A stretch of DNA of 64,000 bases from Lentisphaeria bacterium (GCA_017503375.1 JAFVTF010000070.1:1-64000), one strand, 5' to 3'. Counted from the stretch's first letter, positions 17,737-27,300 are shown. The notes: generated by a model not told the origin, from the sequence alone. A program made the numbers and translations.

Positions 17737-19809
17737 TTATTTCCGGTCAATTGTCAAGCGTTGATCTTCAATCATCAAAGTAATTTTTCCTGTGACAGGA
17801 TGGAAGAAGCCTTCTTCATCGGCAAATTCCAGAAATTCTGCCGGATAAGTGAAAGTAACATCCTTTGTTTCTCCCGGTTCCAGAGCAATACGCACAGAAC
17901 CGGCAAACTGTTTCAACGGTTCCCAATCAGCTCCATCTTCATGCTTGAAGTAGAAAAGAACAACCGTTTCTCCGGCTCGATCACCACTGTTTTTCACCTT
18001 GATCTGACATGGGATTCCCTCAGCAGAAGAATTTTCTGCGGGAGCTGTCAGCTCAGAATATTCAAACGTCGTGTAACTCAAACCGTAACCGAACGGGAAC
18101 AGAATATTTTTATCTGTATAACGGTAAGTTCTTCCCCGCATGGAATAATCGGTAAAATCCGGCAGACAGTCAGTTGATTTGTAGAATGTCAGCGGCAAAC
18201 GACCGGATGGATTGACTTTTCCTGTGAGGATATCTGCTGCAACTCTTCCGCCTTCGGGACCGGGATAGAATACTTGAATCACGGCATTCATCCGCTCTGC
18301 CGGCATCGCCATGGCACTTCCGGAACAGCTCAGAAGAATCATGGGTTTTCCGGTGGCATACAGTTTTTCCAACAGAACTTTCTGCTGATCGGAATATTCC
18401 AAACGGAGCTTATCGCCCTGAGCCTCTGCAAATTTTGAGCCTGCCTCACCTTCAAATTCCGGTGTCAGACCCATACAGAGAACGATCAAATCGGAATTTT
18501 CTGCGGAAGAAACTGCTTCTGCCAAACGGTCATTGGGCAATGCAGCAACTTCAGTGCGGTCTCCGATGATTTCACTGCCGAGAGCGTAAATAATCTTGTC
18601 TTCTCCGAATGTATCCTGCAAACCTTGCAGAAGTGTAACATAACGGCTGGCGGTTCCTGCATAATTTCCACGCAGGACCTCAATATCTGTTGCAGTTGGT
18701 CCGATTACAGCAACCCGATTGAGTTTTTCCGGATTCAGGGGGAGAATTCCATCATTTTTCAGCAGAACCATACTGCGCTCACTGATTTTTCTGGAAATTT
18801 CCCGGAATTCCCGGCATTCCAGACGGGTGTAATCCGGAAGTTCATGGGAATCAAACATGCCGAGCTGGAATTTCAAAATCAGCTGATTCCGGACTGCACG
18901 ATCAATATCTTCCTCTTTGAGCAAGCCGCGGTCATATGCTTCCCGGAAATGTTCATGAGCCTGATCATCGACTTCACAGCAGACATCAACCCCGGCGGAA
19001 ATTTCCATTGCCAATGCTTCGGGAATATCCTTGCACCGTTTATGTGCCGCAACAAGAAATGCTGCTGTACCGACATCTGTCACTGTAACGCCGTCAAAGC
19101 CCCATTCATCACGCAGCATGTCCTGAATGATTTCTTTATTGGCAGACATCGGAGTTCCATTGATTGCGTTATAGGCAGTCATAAAACTTTTGGAACGGCT
19201 GTGTTTCAGACAATATTTGAATGCATAAAGATATGTTTGAGCCAAATCCTGTCTGGAGACTTTGGAATCAAATCCGCCGCGAACGCCTTCAGGACCGGAA
19301 TGAGCGGCAAAATGTTTCAGAGTGGTACTGCATTTCAAATGTTCCGGATCTTCTCCTTCCACTCCCTGAACAAAGGCTGTTCCCATAAGAGAAGTCAAAA
19401 CCGGACATTCCCCGTAGGTTTCATGACCGCGTCCCCAGCGGGGATCTCGGAAGATATTGATATTCGGGGAATACATTGTCAATCCGGCATAGATACCGTG
19501 TTCGCCATGTGCTGCGGCGTATCGGTGTTTAATCCAGGCTTCTTCCTGAATCACTTTCCCCATCTGGCGGGCATAATCCGGAGTGAAGGTGGCTGCAACA
19601 GCAATAGCCTGCGGGAACATGGTTGCTTTCCCGTTCCGTGCCACACCGTGAAGAGCTTCATTCCACCAGTGATAGGTGGGAATATTGAGACGCGGAATCG
19701 CCTCATTCACCATATTCAGCTGTCCGAGTTTTTCGTCGAGGGTGAGAAGCGAAAGAAGATTTTCTGCGCGTTCTCTGGCTGTCTTTGTGCTGTCCTGATA
19801 AATATTCAT
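17737..19809 (-). CDS. Glycoside hydrolase family 3 (beta-glucosidase/beta-xylosidase)
   Basis: The 690-residue enzyme has the complete GH3 plan: N-terminal TIM barrel with the nucleophile region GFDGVTVTDVGT, a C-terminal alpha/beta domain (LLKNDGILPLN, VLRGNYAG, FYPGPEGGRVAADIL) and a fibronectin III-like tail after LFPFGYGLSYTTFEY. The N-terminus lacks a signal peptide, so it probably hydrolyses imported oligosaccharides in the cytoplasm. Family members remove beta-linked glucose or xylose; the YHWWNEALHGVAR segment near residue 47 is typical of xylosidase-type GH3. It is monocistronic with its own promoter and terminator. Confidence 0.93.
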   Translation of the reverse strand: MNIYQDSTKTARERAENLLSLLTLDEKLGQLNMVNEAIPRLNIPTYHWWNEALHGVARNGKATMFPQAIAVAATFTPDYARQMGKVIQEEAWIKHRYAAAHGEHGIYAGLTMYSPNINIFRDPRWGRGHETYGECPVLTSLMGTAFVQGVEGEDPEHLKCSTTLKHFAAHSGPEGVRGGFDSKVSRQDLAQTYLYAFKYCLKHSRSKSFMTAYNAINGTPMSANKEIIQDMLRDEWGFDGVTVTDVGTAAFLVAAHKRCKDIPEALAMEISAGVDVCCEVDDQAHEHFREAYDRGLLKEEDIDRAVRNQLILKFQLGMFDSHELPDYTRLECREFREISRKISERSMVLLKNDGILPLNPEKLNRVAVIGPTATDIEVLRGNYAGTASRYVTLLQGLQDTFGEDKIIYALGSEIIGDRTEVAALPNDRLAEAVSSAENSDLIVLCMGLTPEFEGEAGSKFAEAQGDKLRLEYSDQQKVLLEKLYATGKPMILLSCSGSAMAMPAERMNAVIQVFYPGPEGGRVAADILTGKVNPSGRLPLTFYKSTDCLPDFTDYSMRGRTYRYTDKNILFPFGYGLSYTTFEYSELTAPAENSSAEGIPCQIKVKNSGDRAGETVVLFYFKHEDGADWEPLKQFAGSVRIALEPGETKDVTFTYPAEFLEFADEEGFFHPVTGKITLMIEDQRLTIDRK

Positions 19810-19844
19810 GTGTAAAATCTCCGGATGTTGTTGATGTTACTGTT

Positions 19845-19873
19845 AATATACACGCTCTTATCATTTTTTCCAA
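19845..19873 (-). promoter_or_regulatory. Predicted promoter of GH3 gene
   Basis: On the minus strand TTGGAA and TATATT are spaced by 17 bases, about 36 bases before the ATG, which has a GGAG site nine bases upstream. Confidence 0.6.
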
Positions 19874-19894
19874 TGAAAAAATCCCCTGTCGGCT

Positions 19895-20443
19895 TTACTT
19901 TATCTTATAAATCCCGTTTGAGGAGTAATTAAAAAGAATCATCCACGGAAACAATGCATTCGGATTATGGTTAAGCAAACCGATCTGCAATCCGTTTTCG
20001 GCATAATTATAAATCCCGATCTGAAGATAATTTCCGGTTTCGCCAAAGGGAAGAATATGATTCACAATGCCGATTTGAACTCCGTGATTTTCCATAGCAA
20101 GATTCACCGGACTGATGGATAAACCATAATGAATCCCGCAAGCTGAATAGAGAGCTGTCACAGCCGCACCGTAATGATATCCGGAAATTTGAGATAATCC
20201 GCCTGTCAATCCGCAGCAAACCTCATTGCCGTAATATAGAGAACAGATCAGGCGGAATCCATAATTTTTCGTGTTGAACCCAACAAGATTGAATGGATAA
20301 ACGGAAAGATTGAATGGGGTCCATTCCGGTTTTGTCAGAGAGACTCCCATCGGACCGTAAATATCATAAACCATATCAGCATTCCAATCCGCAGAACAGA
20401 TGGATACTGAAATAAAAAAAATCAGAAATAAAATTTTCTTCAT
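19895..20443 (-). CDS. Secreted repeat protein, LA_2272-like
   Basis: The 182-residue protein has a signal peptide (about residues 1-18, ending CSA) and a body rich in GxQIGxxN/xGLxN units, for example GVQIGIVNH, YLQIGIYNY and GLQIGLLNH. This pattern is known from LA_2272-type surface lipoprotein families and suggests a beta-solenoid-like exported protein. There is no lipobox cysteine directly after the cleavage site. Function is unknown. It is a single gene with its own promoter. Confidence 0.65.
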   Translation of the reverse strand: MKKILFLIFFISVSICSADWNADMVYDIYGPMGVSLTKPEWTPFNLSVYPFNLVGFNTKNYGFRLICSLYYGNEVCCGLTGGLSQISGYHYGAAVTALYSACGIHYGLSISPVNLAMENHGVQIGIVNHILPFGETGNYLQIGIYNYAENGLQIGLLNHNPNALFPWMILFNYSSNGIYKIK

Positions 20444-20476
20444 AATACAAAATTTCCGGAAACATTATCTGCTGTT

Positions 20477-20506
20477 ACTATAGCATTATTAAATGCACTT
20501 TTCCAA
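20477..20506 (-). promoter_or_regulatory. Predicted promoter of secreted repeat protein
   Basis: On the minus strand TTGGAA and TATAGT are spaced by 18 bases, about 33 bases before the start codon. Confidence 0.45.
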
Positions 20507-20599
20507 TTGAATTGTCTTTCTGCTGCGGATTTTTATTAAAATTTTTTCAGAAGCATTCTTTCTCCGGGAGAACCGGGACAATATGGATTAATATAATAC

Positions 20600-20628
20600 T
20601 TGACTTTTCTATATTTTCAGGGTATATT
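20600..20628 (+). promoter_or_regulatory. Predicted strong promoter of lipoprotein gene
   Basis: TTGACT and TATATT are spaced by exactly 17 bases in an AT-rich region, about 43 bases before the lipoprotein ATG. It is one of the best housekeeping-type promoter matches in the window. Confidence 0.7.
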
Positions 20629-20671
20629 AATATGATATTTTTATCCAACAATAAATTCCGGAGGTTTTGCT

Positions 20672-21433
20672 ATGCAAAAAAAAATTTTGAATGTTCTTTT
20701 GATTGTGTGCTGTATGTTTGCACAATTCCTCATCGTCGGATGTTCTGATAATTCACCCAAAAAGGAAGAAGCGGATTTAGATAAACCAATTCTTGAAACA
20801 AAAGAAACAGCTCTGAAATCCATCACGTATGCAGTTATCAATGACCGGCCGGAATTATTCTGGAATTGTCTTGCAGAAAATACCCGGACCATTCTCCTCA
20901 ATGCAGCACAGCAAATCGGAAAGCCTGCGGATATCGTCCAAAAAGAGTTTTTTTATGGGTTCAAAAAAGATTTTCAGAAACTTATGATGAAACATGAAAA
21001 CAATCCGAATAAGGTTGTCGAAGCATTATCAGAAGGAGATTTCTTTCCCATGGAAGAAATTGAAGGGAAATGGTATCTTCTTCTGGATGAAGTTATTGCA
21101 CGGAAAGCTGATATATCAAAACTTCAGGGAAATAAAGAAAGATATTCAGACAAACAAGTATTGGCAAATGATTTTATCAACGGAATCATCGGAGGAAATT
21201 ACAATCTGGTATGGAATTGTCTTTCCGCAAAAATGCAGGCAGATATAAAAAACAGGAAAGACTATGAAGAATGCAATGATGATGAAGTCAAAATGAAATT
21301 TGTCAAAGAGATGAAACCTGCCATTGACAAAGAACTTGAAAAACATAACTATGATGCTGAAAAAATGATTTCTGAGTTTGCGAAAAGAAGCTCTTTCATA
21401 AAAACAGGAAATCGCTGGTTTTATCAGGAATAA
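20672..21433 (+). CDS. Lipoprotein of unknown function with internal duplication
   Basis: The 253-residue protein has a lipoprotein signal peptide with lipobox IVGC (Cys24). The mature part contains two similar modules: one with NDRPELFWNCLAENTR (about residues 57-72), the other with GGNYNLVWNCLSAKMQ (about 176-191). The layout resembles small helical lipoprotein domains of the NTF2-like or DUF4878 type, but I cannot assign a family. It has its own promoter and a terminator and is convergent with the PHP gene. Confidence 0.75.
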   Translation: MQKKILNVLLIVCCMFAQFLIVGCSDNSPKKEEADLDKPILETKETALKSITYAVINDRPELFWNCLAENTRTILLNAAQQIGKPADIVQKEFFYGFKKDFQKLMMKHENNPNKVVEALSEGDFFPMEEIEGKWYLLLDEVIARKADISKLQGNKERYSDKQVLANDFINGIIGGNYNLVWNCLSAKMQADIKNRKDYEECNDDEVKMKFVKEMKPAIDKELEKHNYDAEKMISEFAKRSSFIKTGNRWFYQE

Positions 21434-21456
21434 AACAGACAGGGAGCAAAAGTATC

Positions 21457-21497
21457 GGGGCTGTTGCGAAACTTAATTTGCAGCAGCCCTCTTTTTT
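21457..21497 (+). terminator. Rho-independent terminator
   Basis: GGGCTGTTGC is mirrored by GCAGCAGCCC, followed by a run of six T, just after the lipoprotein gene and before the convergent PHP stop. Confidence 0.8.
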
Positions 21498-21502
21498 ACG
21501 GA

Positions 21503-22420
21503 TTATATGTAAGGATTCCGGATTGGATTACTCCAGGCGTAATTACCATTGGCATCACGGAGCTGAATTCTGAAAAGACCGCGTGGACAATCTTTCAAGT
21601 CAGCTTTGATAGAGGATACTTCGCTTGCAGTTCCGGGGCCATCCGGATTTTCAATGGAAAACATTGCGCCGGTAGAATTACGTCCTACCAGAACCGCTGC
21701 TGCACAAGGGGTGAACTCAGCTTCCAAAATACCGTCATGAACAGCAATCTTTGAAAATTCCGGACCCTGTGAGGAATAGAAATATCCCTGCTTCAAAGCC
21801 TTAATGATATCTTCCTGAGATCTGCTTTCTGCACAAATCATGGTCCATCCACAACAAAAATCACGGCGGCTGTGAATATCGTCCACTGCAATTGCGGTAT
21901 ACTCTTTTCCTGCATTCAGGCAATCATCCCAGCAATACATATTAAATTCTTTTCCGATATATCTGGTTGAAGTATTGTAAACTTCAATTCCGAGAATATT
22001 GTTAAGTGTCATAACATCACCGGAAGTTAAGCCGCACCAGTAGGGATGAGCACAGAAAACTGCGGCACCTGAGGCATTTGCAAGATCGACAGCCTCCTGT
22101 CCGGTTGCCGGATAATTATGCGGAAAATCTTCCGGTACGCCGACAGCCAGAATATGCCAGGTAATATTGCGCGGGCCGACCGGATGAAGTTCAATTCCGG
22201 AAATCAGAACCATTCCTTTTCCATCGTAAGATGAAACAGGGTTGGTCTTACGGTGATCTGTAAAGGCCAGCACATCATATCCTGCACCTTGATACATTTC
22301 TATTATTTCCTCAGGAGAAAATTTTCCATCGGAGTTTGTTGTATGGGTATGCAGATTTGCTTTCAGAACGATTCTTTCTTCCGCAGCCATACCCGGTTTC
22401 TGATAAACGATCTTTTTCAT
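21503..22420 (-). CDS. PHP-domain metal-dependent phosphoesterase
   Basis: The 305-residue protein has PHP motifs: ANLHTHTTNSDGKFSPEE (motif I), AFTDH (motif II), ISGIELH (motif III), FCAHPYW and AVDDIHSR (motif IV). Such proteins hydrolyse phosphoesters with two or three bound metals; some act on nucleotides, others on sugar-linked phosphates. The C-terminal ~80 residues form an extra beta-rich region. An AAGGAG site lies five bases before the ATG. It lies in the same direction as the CocE-type hydrolase, separated by a gene remnant. Confidence 0.85.
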   Translation of the reverse strand: MKKIVYQKPGMAAEERIVLKANLHTHTTNSDGKFSPEEIIEMYQGAGYDVLAFTDHRKTNPVSSYDGKGMVLISGIELHPVGPRNITWHILAVGVPEDFPHNYPATGQEAVDLANASGAAVFCAHPYWCGLTSGDVMTLNNILGIEVYNTSTRYIGKEFNMYCWDDCLNAGKEYTAIAVDDIHSRRDFCCGWTMICAESRSQEDIIKALKQGYFYSSQGPEFSKIAVHDGILEAEFTPCAAAVLVGRNSTGAMFSIENPDGPGTASEVSSIKADLKDCPRGLFRIQLRDANGNYAWSNPIRNPYI

Positions 22421-22429
22421 ATTCTCTCC

Positions 22430-22654
22430 TTATTTTAACAGAGTTACAACGATATCGTCAATGTAAACATCCATTTTTGATCCACTGATAACAAAAGTGC
22501 AGTGATCAATGCCTGGGACCCACAGTCCGATTTCGATTTCCCGGGTAAGTGTCTGCCAGTTTGCTTTAGCCATTGTTGTGATGGGGGCACGGGAAGTGAA
22601 ATGTTTGGAACGTCCGGTCTTGGAGTCTTTTAGATTTTTTGCCGTCAGCAGAGT
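22430..22654 (-). pseudogene. Remnant of a carbohydrate-binding or beta-sandwich protein (C-terminus)
   Basis: On the minus strand an uninterrupted frame of 74 codons follows the CocE-type stop, without a usable start or ribosome site. It reads ...WQTLTREIEIGLW... and ends MDVYIDDIVVTLLK, the closing strand seen in beta-sandwich carbohydrate-binding modules. It is probably the C-terminal remnant of a deleted gene. An internal ATG would give only about 47 residues, so a small functional protein cannot be excluded. Confidence 0.5.
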
Positions 22655-24246
22655 TCATCGAAGTACAGCGTCAGCACAGAATCTCCGGTACAAATCGTGT
22701 TGTATGCGGTATCTGCTCCGGTTTGCTCTGACATAGGACCTTTCCGGTTTGTGTGAACCAGAAAATGCGGAACACAGGAGGATGAGACATCCAGCCGGAT
22801 CTGCTCTCCTTTTCTGACCTCACAGCAGTGTTCTGTAAAATCAAAATGAAGCACTGCAGTTTTCCCCGGCTGATAATCCGGATTTGTCCGGCAGAGTGAA
22901 TCAATATCATCCCGTAAAGTCAAAGTTCCATCTTCCCGGACGATGCTCAAGCGGACATAAAAGCAAGTGTCGGGAGCGGTAGATTTTACATGCAGATCCA
23001 AAGAACTTTTTCCTTTCAGCAGAGAATCTTTTTCAAAAGGGGCTGACAGGAAAGAGATGATATCATATCTGGAATTCGGCGGATCCTGATACTGCATTCC
23101 ACCGAAAGTATAGCAGCCGCTGCCTTTGAATCCCGCCGGTGCATAAGGATTGTAAAGATAAGTGATTTCTCCTTTTTCTCCTTGGGATGCGGCAAGTTTT
23201 CCTGTCTGATCAGGATAAAATCTGACAGTTTTTGAACCTTTTGACAAAAATTTTTCATGCTGCCATGGACCGTTGAACATGGGATAATAAACGATCTCTC
23301 CGCGTTTGATAAATTCCAATGGAGTTCCGGTCCGGAAATGATCGAACCAGAGATAAACGTAATCGGGGCAGACTTCAGAGATTTTCGCATTCGGGAAAAC
23401 AGGCATTCCCTCCCGGTCATATCCACTCCAGCCGTGATCGTATGGGGAAACGATCATTGCACAATCTTTTCTGCGGGCCTCAGGGAGAGTATTCCAGATA
23501 TCAAAGATGCCGTCTGTATAAATATCATAGAACCCCGTTGTCAGCAGAACAGGGACATTGCTTTCGTGGATGGCTCCGGAGTAATCTGAGCCGCCTTCAA
23601 TAGACTTCCAGAACGGGTCTGCCGGATCGGGGTGGGAAATCTCTTCTTCCAGAAACTCTGCACGTTCCCCGTAAACTTTTTCGGTGAAACCTTTCAACGG
23701 AAGTGTACGGAATGTTTCTAATGCAAAATTCTTTTTCCGGAACTTTTTTTTCTTATACATATTGACTGCCCAGTTTCCATGCAGTCCCGGTTTGAAAAAG
23801 CCGTTGCGGTAGATAATGTTATACCGTTCGGAGTCCTGAACCATCAGACATGCGGCTTTGATATCCGGCTGATTGGTTTTCAGATAGGAAAAATGAACAG
23901 AACTCAGATAACTTGCGCCCTCAAGAAAAAGTTCTCCGTTGTAAAAATCCTGTTTCCGGATCCAGTCAAGAGTGTCAAGTCCATCATTATGTTCGTTGAT
24001 GTACGGAATACAGTCGCCTTCGCTTCTTCCGGTTCCACGGCACTCCTGATAAACGATTGCATAACCATGAGTATTTTCCGTCCGGAACCGTTCCATTTCC
24101 GGTGTGACATCAGCATAGGGATTCCGTTTGATGATGGTTGGGAAATTTCCTTCCGGTCCGGGAAGTTGAACGAGAGTATAAAGTTTTACACCATCCCGCA
24201 TCGGGATCATATATTCAAGAAGTATATTGTCGATTTCCGGATTCAT
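22645..24246 (-). CDS. CocE/NonD-family (X-Pro dipeptidyl-peptidase S15-like) hydrolase
   Basis: The 533-residue serine hydrolase has an N-terminal alpha/beta-hydrolase domain with nucleophile motif EGASYLS (about residues 107-113), GFYDIYTDGIFDIW bearing the acid, and SPYDHGWSG with the histidine. The C-terminal half is the jelly-roll domain typical of cocaine esterase and PepX-like enzymes. These enzymes cleave acyl esters or Xaa-Pro peptides. No signal peptide is apparent. It has its own promoter and is followed by a gene remnant and the PHP gene. Confidence 0.88.
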   Translation of the reverse strand: MNPEIDNILLEYMIPMRDGVKLYTLVQLPGPEGNFPTIIKRNPYADVTPEMERFRTENTHGYAIVYQECRGTGRSEGDCIPYINEHNDGLDTLDWIRKQDFYNGELFLEGASYLSSVHFSYLKTNQPDIKAACLMVQDSERYNIIYRNGFFKPGLHGNWAVNMYKKKKFRKKNFALETFRTLPLKGFTEKVYGERAEFLEEEISHPDPADPFWKSIEGGSDYSGAIHESNVPVLLTTGFYDIYTDGIFDIWNTLPEARRKDCAMIVSPYDHGWSGYDREGMPVFPNAKISEVCPDYVYLWFDHFRTGTPLEFIKRGEIVYYPMFNGPWQHEKFLSKGSKTVRFYPDQTGKLAASQGEKGEITYLYNPYAPAGFKGSGCYTFGGMQYQDPPNSRYDIISFLSAPFEKDSLLKGKSSLDLHVKSTAPDTCFYVRLSIVREDGTLTLRDDIDSLCRTNPDYQPGKTAVLHFDFTEHCCEVRKGEQIRLDVSSSCVPHFLVHTNRKGPMSEQTGADTAYNTICTGDSVLTLYFDELC

Positions 24247-24275
24247 ATTCGATTTCTCCTTTTGTATCTGAGAAT

Positions 24276-24304
24276 ACTATATACTGACATTGGAATATTT
24301 TCAA
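24276..24304 (-). promoter_or_regulatory. Predicted promoter of CocE-type gene
   Basis: On the minus strand TTGAAA and TATAGT are spaced by 17 bases, about 30 bases before the start codon. Confidence 0.65.
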
Positions 24305-24430
24305 GAGAGAAAATTTTTTTTTCTGAATTTGACTTCGGGATGATGATAAAAAACGCTTTGGAAATAAAGGTGGAGTCTGCTTTCAGCTGAAAATATCAAT
24401 TTTCCACATCTAATATTCCGGAAAGTTTCC

Positions 24431-24459
24431 TTGTAATTTGCCGGAACGTGTGGTAAAAT
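24431..24459 (+). promoter_or_regulatory. Predicted promoter of ROK-like gene
   Basis: TTGTAA and TAAAAT are spaced by 17 bases, about 41 bases before the ATG. The gene has an AGGAG site and a codon mix richer in C-ending codons than its neighbours, consistent with high expression. Confidence 0.6.
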
Positions 24460-24500
24460 ATTGGTGATATCATTTTCAACCATAAACAGGAGTATCAGAA

Positions 24501-25901
24501 ATGATTGACAAACTGAACCTTGCGGCAAAACCCGCTATTACACCGGTTCTTGATCCCGATTTCAGCGCAGCTGTTCTCTGGGACAGAGCTTTCAAAAAAG
24601 CTGTGGAAGAATCCGGAAGATCAAAAAAACTCATCATTGCAATCGAACGCAACCCCGAAAGTGTCAGTACCTATGAAACCGTAGTGTTTGACAATGCATC
24701 CGCTGAAGAACTGGCTGCTGCAGTCCGCCATGTGGAACGTCTGGTCAAAACGCTTCTCTGGCTCAAGGGCGGTCACAAAGTTACCATCGCAGGTGACAAG
24801 GCTGTTGCTGATGAAGTTGCCAAGATTTATGCATCCGGTGCAGAACGTGACTTTGATTTCCGCATGATGGCAAAAATCTATTCTGCTCCCATGGAAGTTG
24901 TTTATGCTGATCTGGCAGATGCACCCAAAAACGTGGAACCCTCTCAGCCTCTCGGACGTCATCTTGACGGCTGCAGAATCGGTTTTGACCTTGGCGGTTC
25001 CGACCGCAAATGCGCCGCTGTGATCAACGGCGAAGTCGTCTTCACCGAAGAAGTTACCTGGGATCCCTATTTCCAAAAAGATCCGGAATATCACAAGGCT
25101 GGAATCAATGACTCTCTGAAACGCGCTGCCGCACATCTTCCCAGAGTTGATGCAATCGGCGGAAGTTCCGCAGGTGTCTATGTCCAGAACCGCGTCCGTC
25201 TTGCTTCTCTCTTCCGCGGCGTGCCCGAAGAAAACTTTGAAAGCTGCGTCCGCGATATCTTCCTGGATCTCGCAAAAGACTGGAAAGTTCCCTTTGAAGT
25301 TGTCAACGACGGTGAAGTGACCGCTCTTGCCGGTTCCATGGATATGAATGCAAACTGTGTTCTCGGTGTTTCCATGGGAACCTCCATGGCAGGCGGCTAT
25401 GTGAACCGTGAAGGCAATATTACCGACTGGCTGAATGAATTGGCATTTGTTCCTGTTGACTACCGTTGCGGTGCTCCCGCTGACGAATGGTCCGGCGACC
25501 TGGGCTGCGGCGTTCAGTACTTCTCTCAGCAGGGTGTGGCACGTCTGGCAAAACAGGCAGGAATCGACTTCCCCGAAGATATGCCTCTTGCCGTCCGCTT
25601 GAAAGAAGTTCAGGCTATGTTTGACAAAGGCGATGAACGCACAAAGAAAATCTTTGAAACCATCGGTGTCTGTTTCGGATGCACCATCGCACGTTACTTC
25701 GACTTCTATGATGTTGAAAAGCTGTTGATCCTCGGCCGTGTGACCAGCGGCGGCGGCGGAGATATCATCCTTGCAGAAGCACGCCGTGTTCTGGATGAAC
25801 TCTTCCCCGAACTCACAAAGAAGATCGAATTCAGCATTCCTGATGAAAAAGGACGCAGACATGGACAGGCTGTTGCAGCAGCAAGTCTTCCCATGATCTG
25901 A
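24501..25901 (+). CDS. ROK-family-like sugar kinase or regulator
   Basis: The 466-residue protein has an extra N-terminal ~150-residue domain, then an actin-like ROK fold starting GFDLGGSDRKCAAVI (phosphate 1) and ending with a GRVTSGGGGDIIL adenosine-type motif. The zinc-binding cysteine signature of canonical ROK proteins is not seen, and VVNDGEVTALAGS replaces the usual catalytic segment. It may be a sugar kinase of divergent specificity. It is monocistronic with strong start signals and a bidirectional terminator. Lentisphaerota genomes seem to have several such genes (recall, not checked). Confidence 0.7.
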   Translation: MIDKLNLAAKPAITPVLDPDFSAAVLWDRAFKKAVEESGRSKKLIIAIERNPESVSTYETVVFDNASAEELAAAVRHVERLVKTLLWLKGGHKVTIAGDKAVADEVAKIYASGAERDFDFRMMAKIYSAPMEVVYADLADAPKNVEPSQPLGRHLDGCRIGFDLGGSDRKCAAVINGEVVFTEEVTWDPYFQKDPEYHKAGINDSLKRAAAHLPRVDAIGGSSAGVYVQNRVRLASLFRGVPEENFESCVRDIFLDLAKDWKVPFEVVNDGEVTALAGSMDMNANCVLGVSMGTSMAGGYVNREGNITDWLNELAFVPVDYRCGAPADEWSGDLGCGVQYFSQQGVARLAKQAGIDFPEDMPLAVRLKEVQAMFDKGDERTKKIFETIGVCFGCTIARYFDFYDVEKLLILGRVTSGGGGDIILAEARRVLDELFPELTKKIEFSIPDEKGRRHGQAVAAASLPMI

Positions 25902-25918
25902 GCTTAAGTATCAGAAGG

Positions 25919-25960
25919 AAAAAAAAGCTCCGTCTCTATTGTTTGAGCCGGAGCTTTTTT
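25919..25960. terminator. Bidirectional terminator between convergent genes
   Basis: AAGCTCCG and CGGAGCTT form a hairpin flanked by A-run and T-run, serving the ROK-like gene on the plus strand and the esterase gene on the minus strand. Confidence 0.85.
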
Positions 25961-25980
25961 ATTGCCGGAAAAACGATTTC

Positions 25981-27300
25981 TTATTTCCCGGAATCATTCA
26001 GGAAATGAATAAATCCGCGTGTATTGAACGAGGTGGAATGAGCTCCGACGGGATAGATTTCTATAGACCGTTTTTTTGCAGGGAGACGGTTGTAAAGAAC
26101 ATAAATACTTGTCGGACAGCAGACAAAATCATTGAGCCCTGCGGAAAGGTAAACGTTGCACTTCATCCTGTCAACAAAGAAAACATTGTCATAATAAGGA
26201 GCTGTTTTTACTCTGCCTGGGATCGGAGTTTTTCTGCGGGCATCAAAAAGAGTCGGCCAACCGGGTTTTCGCGGAATTTCCGCAAGGGAACCGCCATGAT
26301 CCATCAAAGCAGGAACAGAAACGATGCAATGAGTCACCTGAGAATCCAGTCCGGCTGCAGCCAGAGATTGAGCACCGCCCATACTGGAACCTGTCACGAT
26401 CAGAACTTTTCCGTTCCATTCCGGACGGCTTTTGATGTAATCCAATGCCCGCATTACCCGGAAAAACATTCCACGGAAATAAAATGTTTCTCTGTCTTCC
26501 GCCCCTCTGTGCCAATATGCGCCCAGAACGGTTTTCATTTTCCGGTAATAATCTTTCGGTTTCCCGTTTGGGATTCCATGAGAATTGACATCCAGATACA
26601 AAGCTGGTTCCGGATTTATGCTTTTATTGGAAGAATATACTCCAGCACCATGAAAAGAAACCACTGCCGGAAGAGACTTTTCTTTTGCATCGCAAGGCAC
26701 ACTCAGATAACCGGAAACCGGCATATCTCCGGCACAGGTGACCTGAACATCGTAGCAGCGGAATTTTCCTTTTTGCGGGGGAGCCGGTTCCACTTCTGTC
26801 AAAACAGCTTTCATCGGAACTTTATTCAGAATTTCCCGTTGGGCATCCCAGAATTGATCAAAATCATCCGGTCTTTTCATGCCCGGACGAAGTTTTTCCG
26901 GTTCCACCAAAGCACCGATTCCGGCAGATACTTTTTTCTTTCTACCGGATTTATCCTGATATTCAAACTCCTTTCCGGAATCGTCAAGCAGAATAAAATT
27001 CAAATTGATCCAGCCGGGATGCGGGAGGGAATATTTTACAACAGCATCCTTCGCTCCGCTGATAATAATCCCTTCCTTTTTCTTCAATCCGTCAACATTT
27101 ATAATATAACGGATTTTCCTGCCGTTCAGTTCACTGAACGGTGCTTTGGAATGATCACGGCTGGATAATTTCACTGAAAATTCCGCTTCTTCCTGACTCT
27201 TCAATTTCCAATCACCGGAACTTGCAGGTTCCAGCTTATATTCCAGCGAATAACAAAAGCTCAGAATGAATACTGACACCAAGAACAAATTTTTTTTCAT
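25981..27300 (-). CDS. Acetylxylan esterase (AXE1-type), secreted
   Basis: The 439-residue protein has a signal peptide (about residues 1-19) and an N-terminal ~100-residue beta domain. A carbohydrate-esterase-7-like alpha/beta hydrolase follows: VVSFHGAGVY oxyanion region, VTGSSMGGAQS with nucleophile serine, AGLNDFVCCP with the acid, and VGAHSTSF with the histidine. It would remove acetyl groups from xylan or xylo-oligosaccharides in the periplasm or outside. The start at 27300 has a GGGAG site seven bases upstream; the longer frame begins with a TTG. It lies just downstream of the AraC gene on the same strand. Confidence 0.88.
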   Translation of the reverse strand: MKKNLFLVSVFILSFCYSLEYKLEPASSGDWKLKSQEEAEFSVKLSSRDHSKAPFSELNGRKIRYIINVDGLKKKEGIIISGAKDAVVKYSLPHPGWINLNFILLDDSGKEFEYQDKSGRKKKVSAGIGALVEPEKLRPGMKRPDDFDQFWDAQREILNKVPMKAVLTEVEPAPPQKGKFRCYDVQVTCAGDMPVSGYLSVPCDAKEKSLPAVVSFHGAGVYSSNKSINPEPALYLDVNSHGIPNGKPKDYYRKMKTVLGAYWHRGAEDRETFYFRGMFFRVMRALDYIKSRPEWNGKVLIVTGSSMGGAQSLAAAGLDSQVTHCIVSVPALMDHGGSLAEIPRKPGWPTLFDARRKTPIPGRVKTAPYYDNVFFVDRMKCNVYLSAGLNDFVCCPTSIYVLYNRLPAKKRSIEIYPVGAHSTSFNTRGFIHFLNDSGK

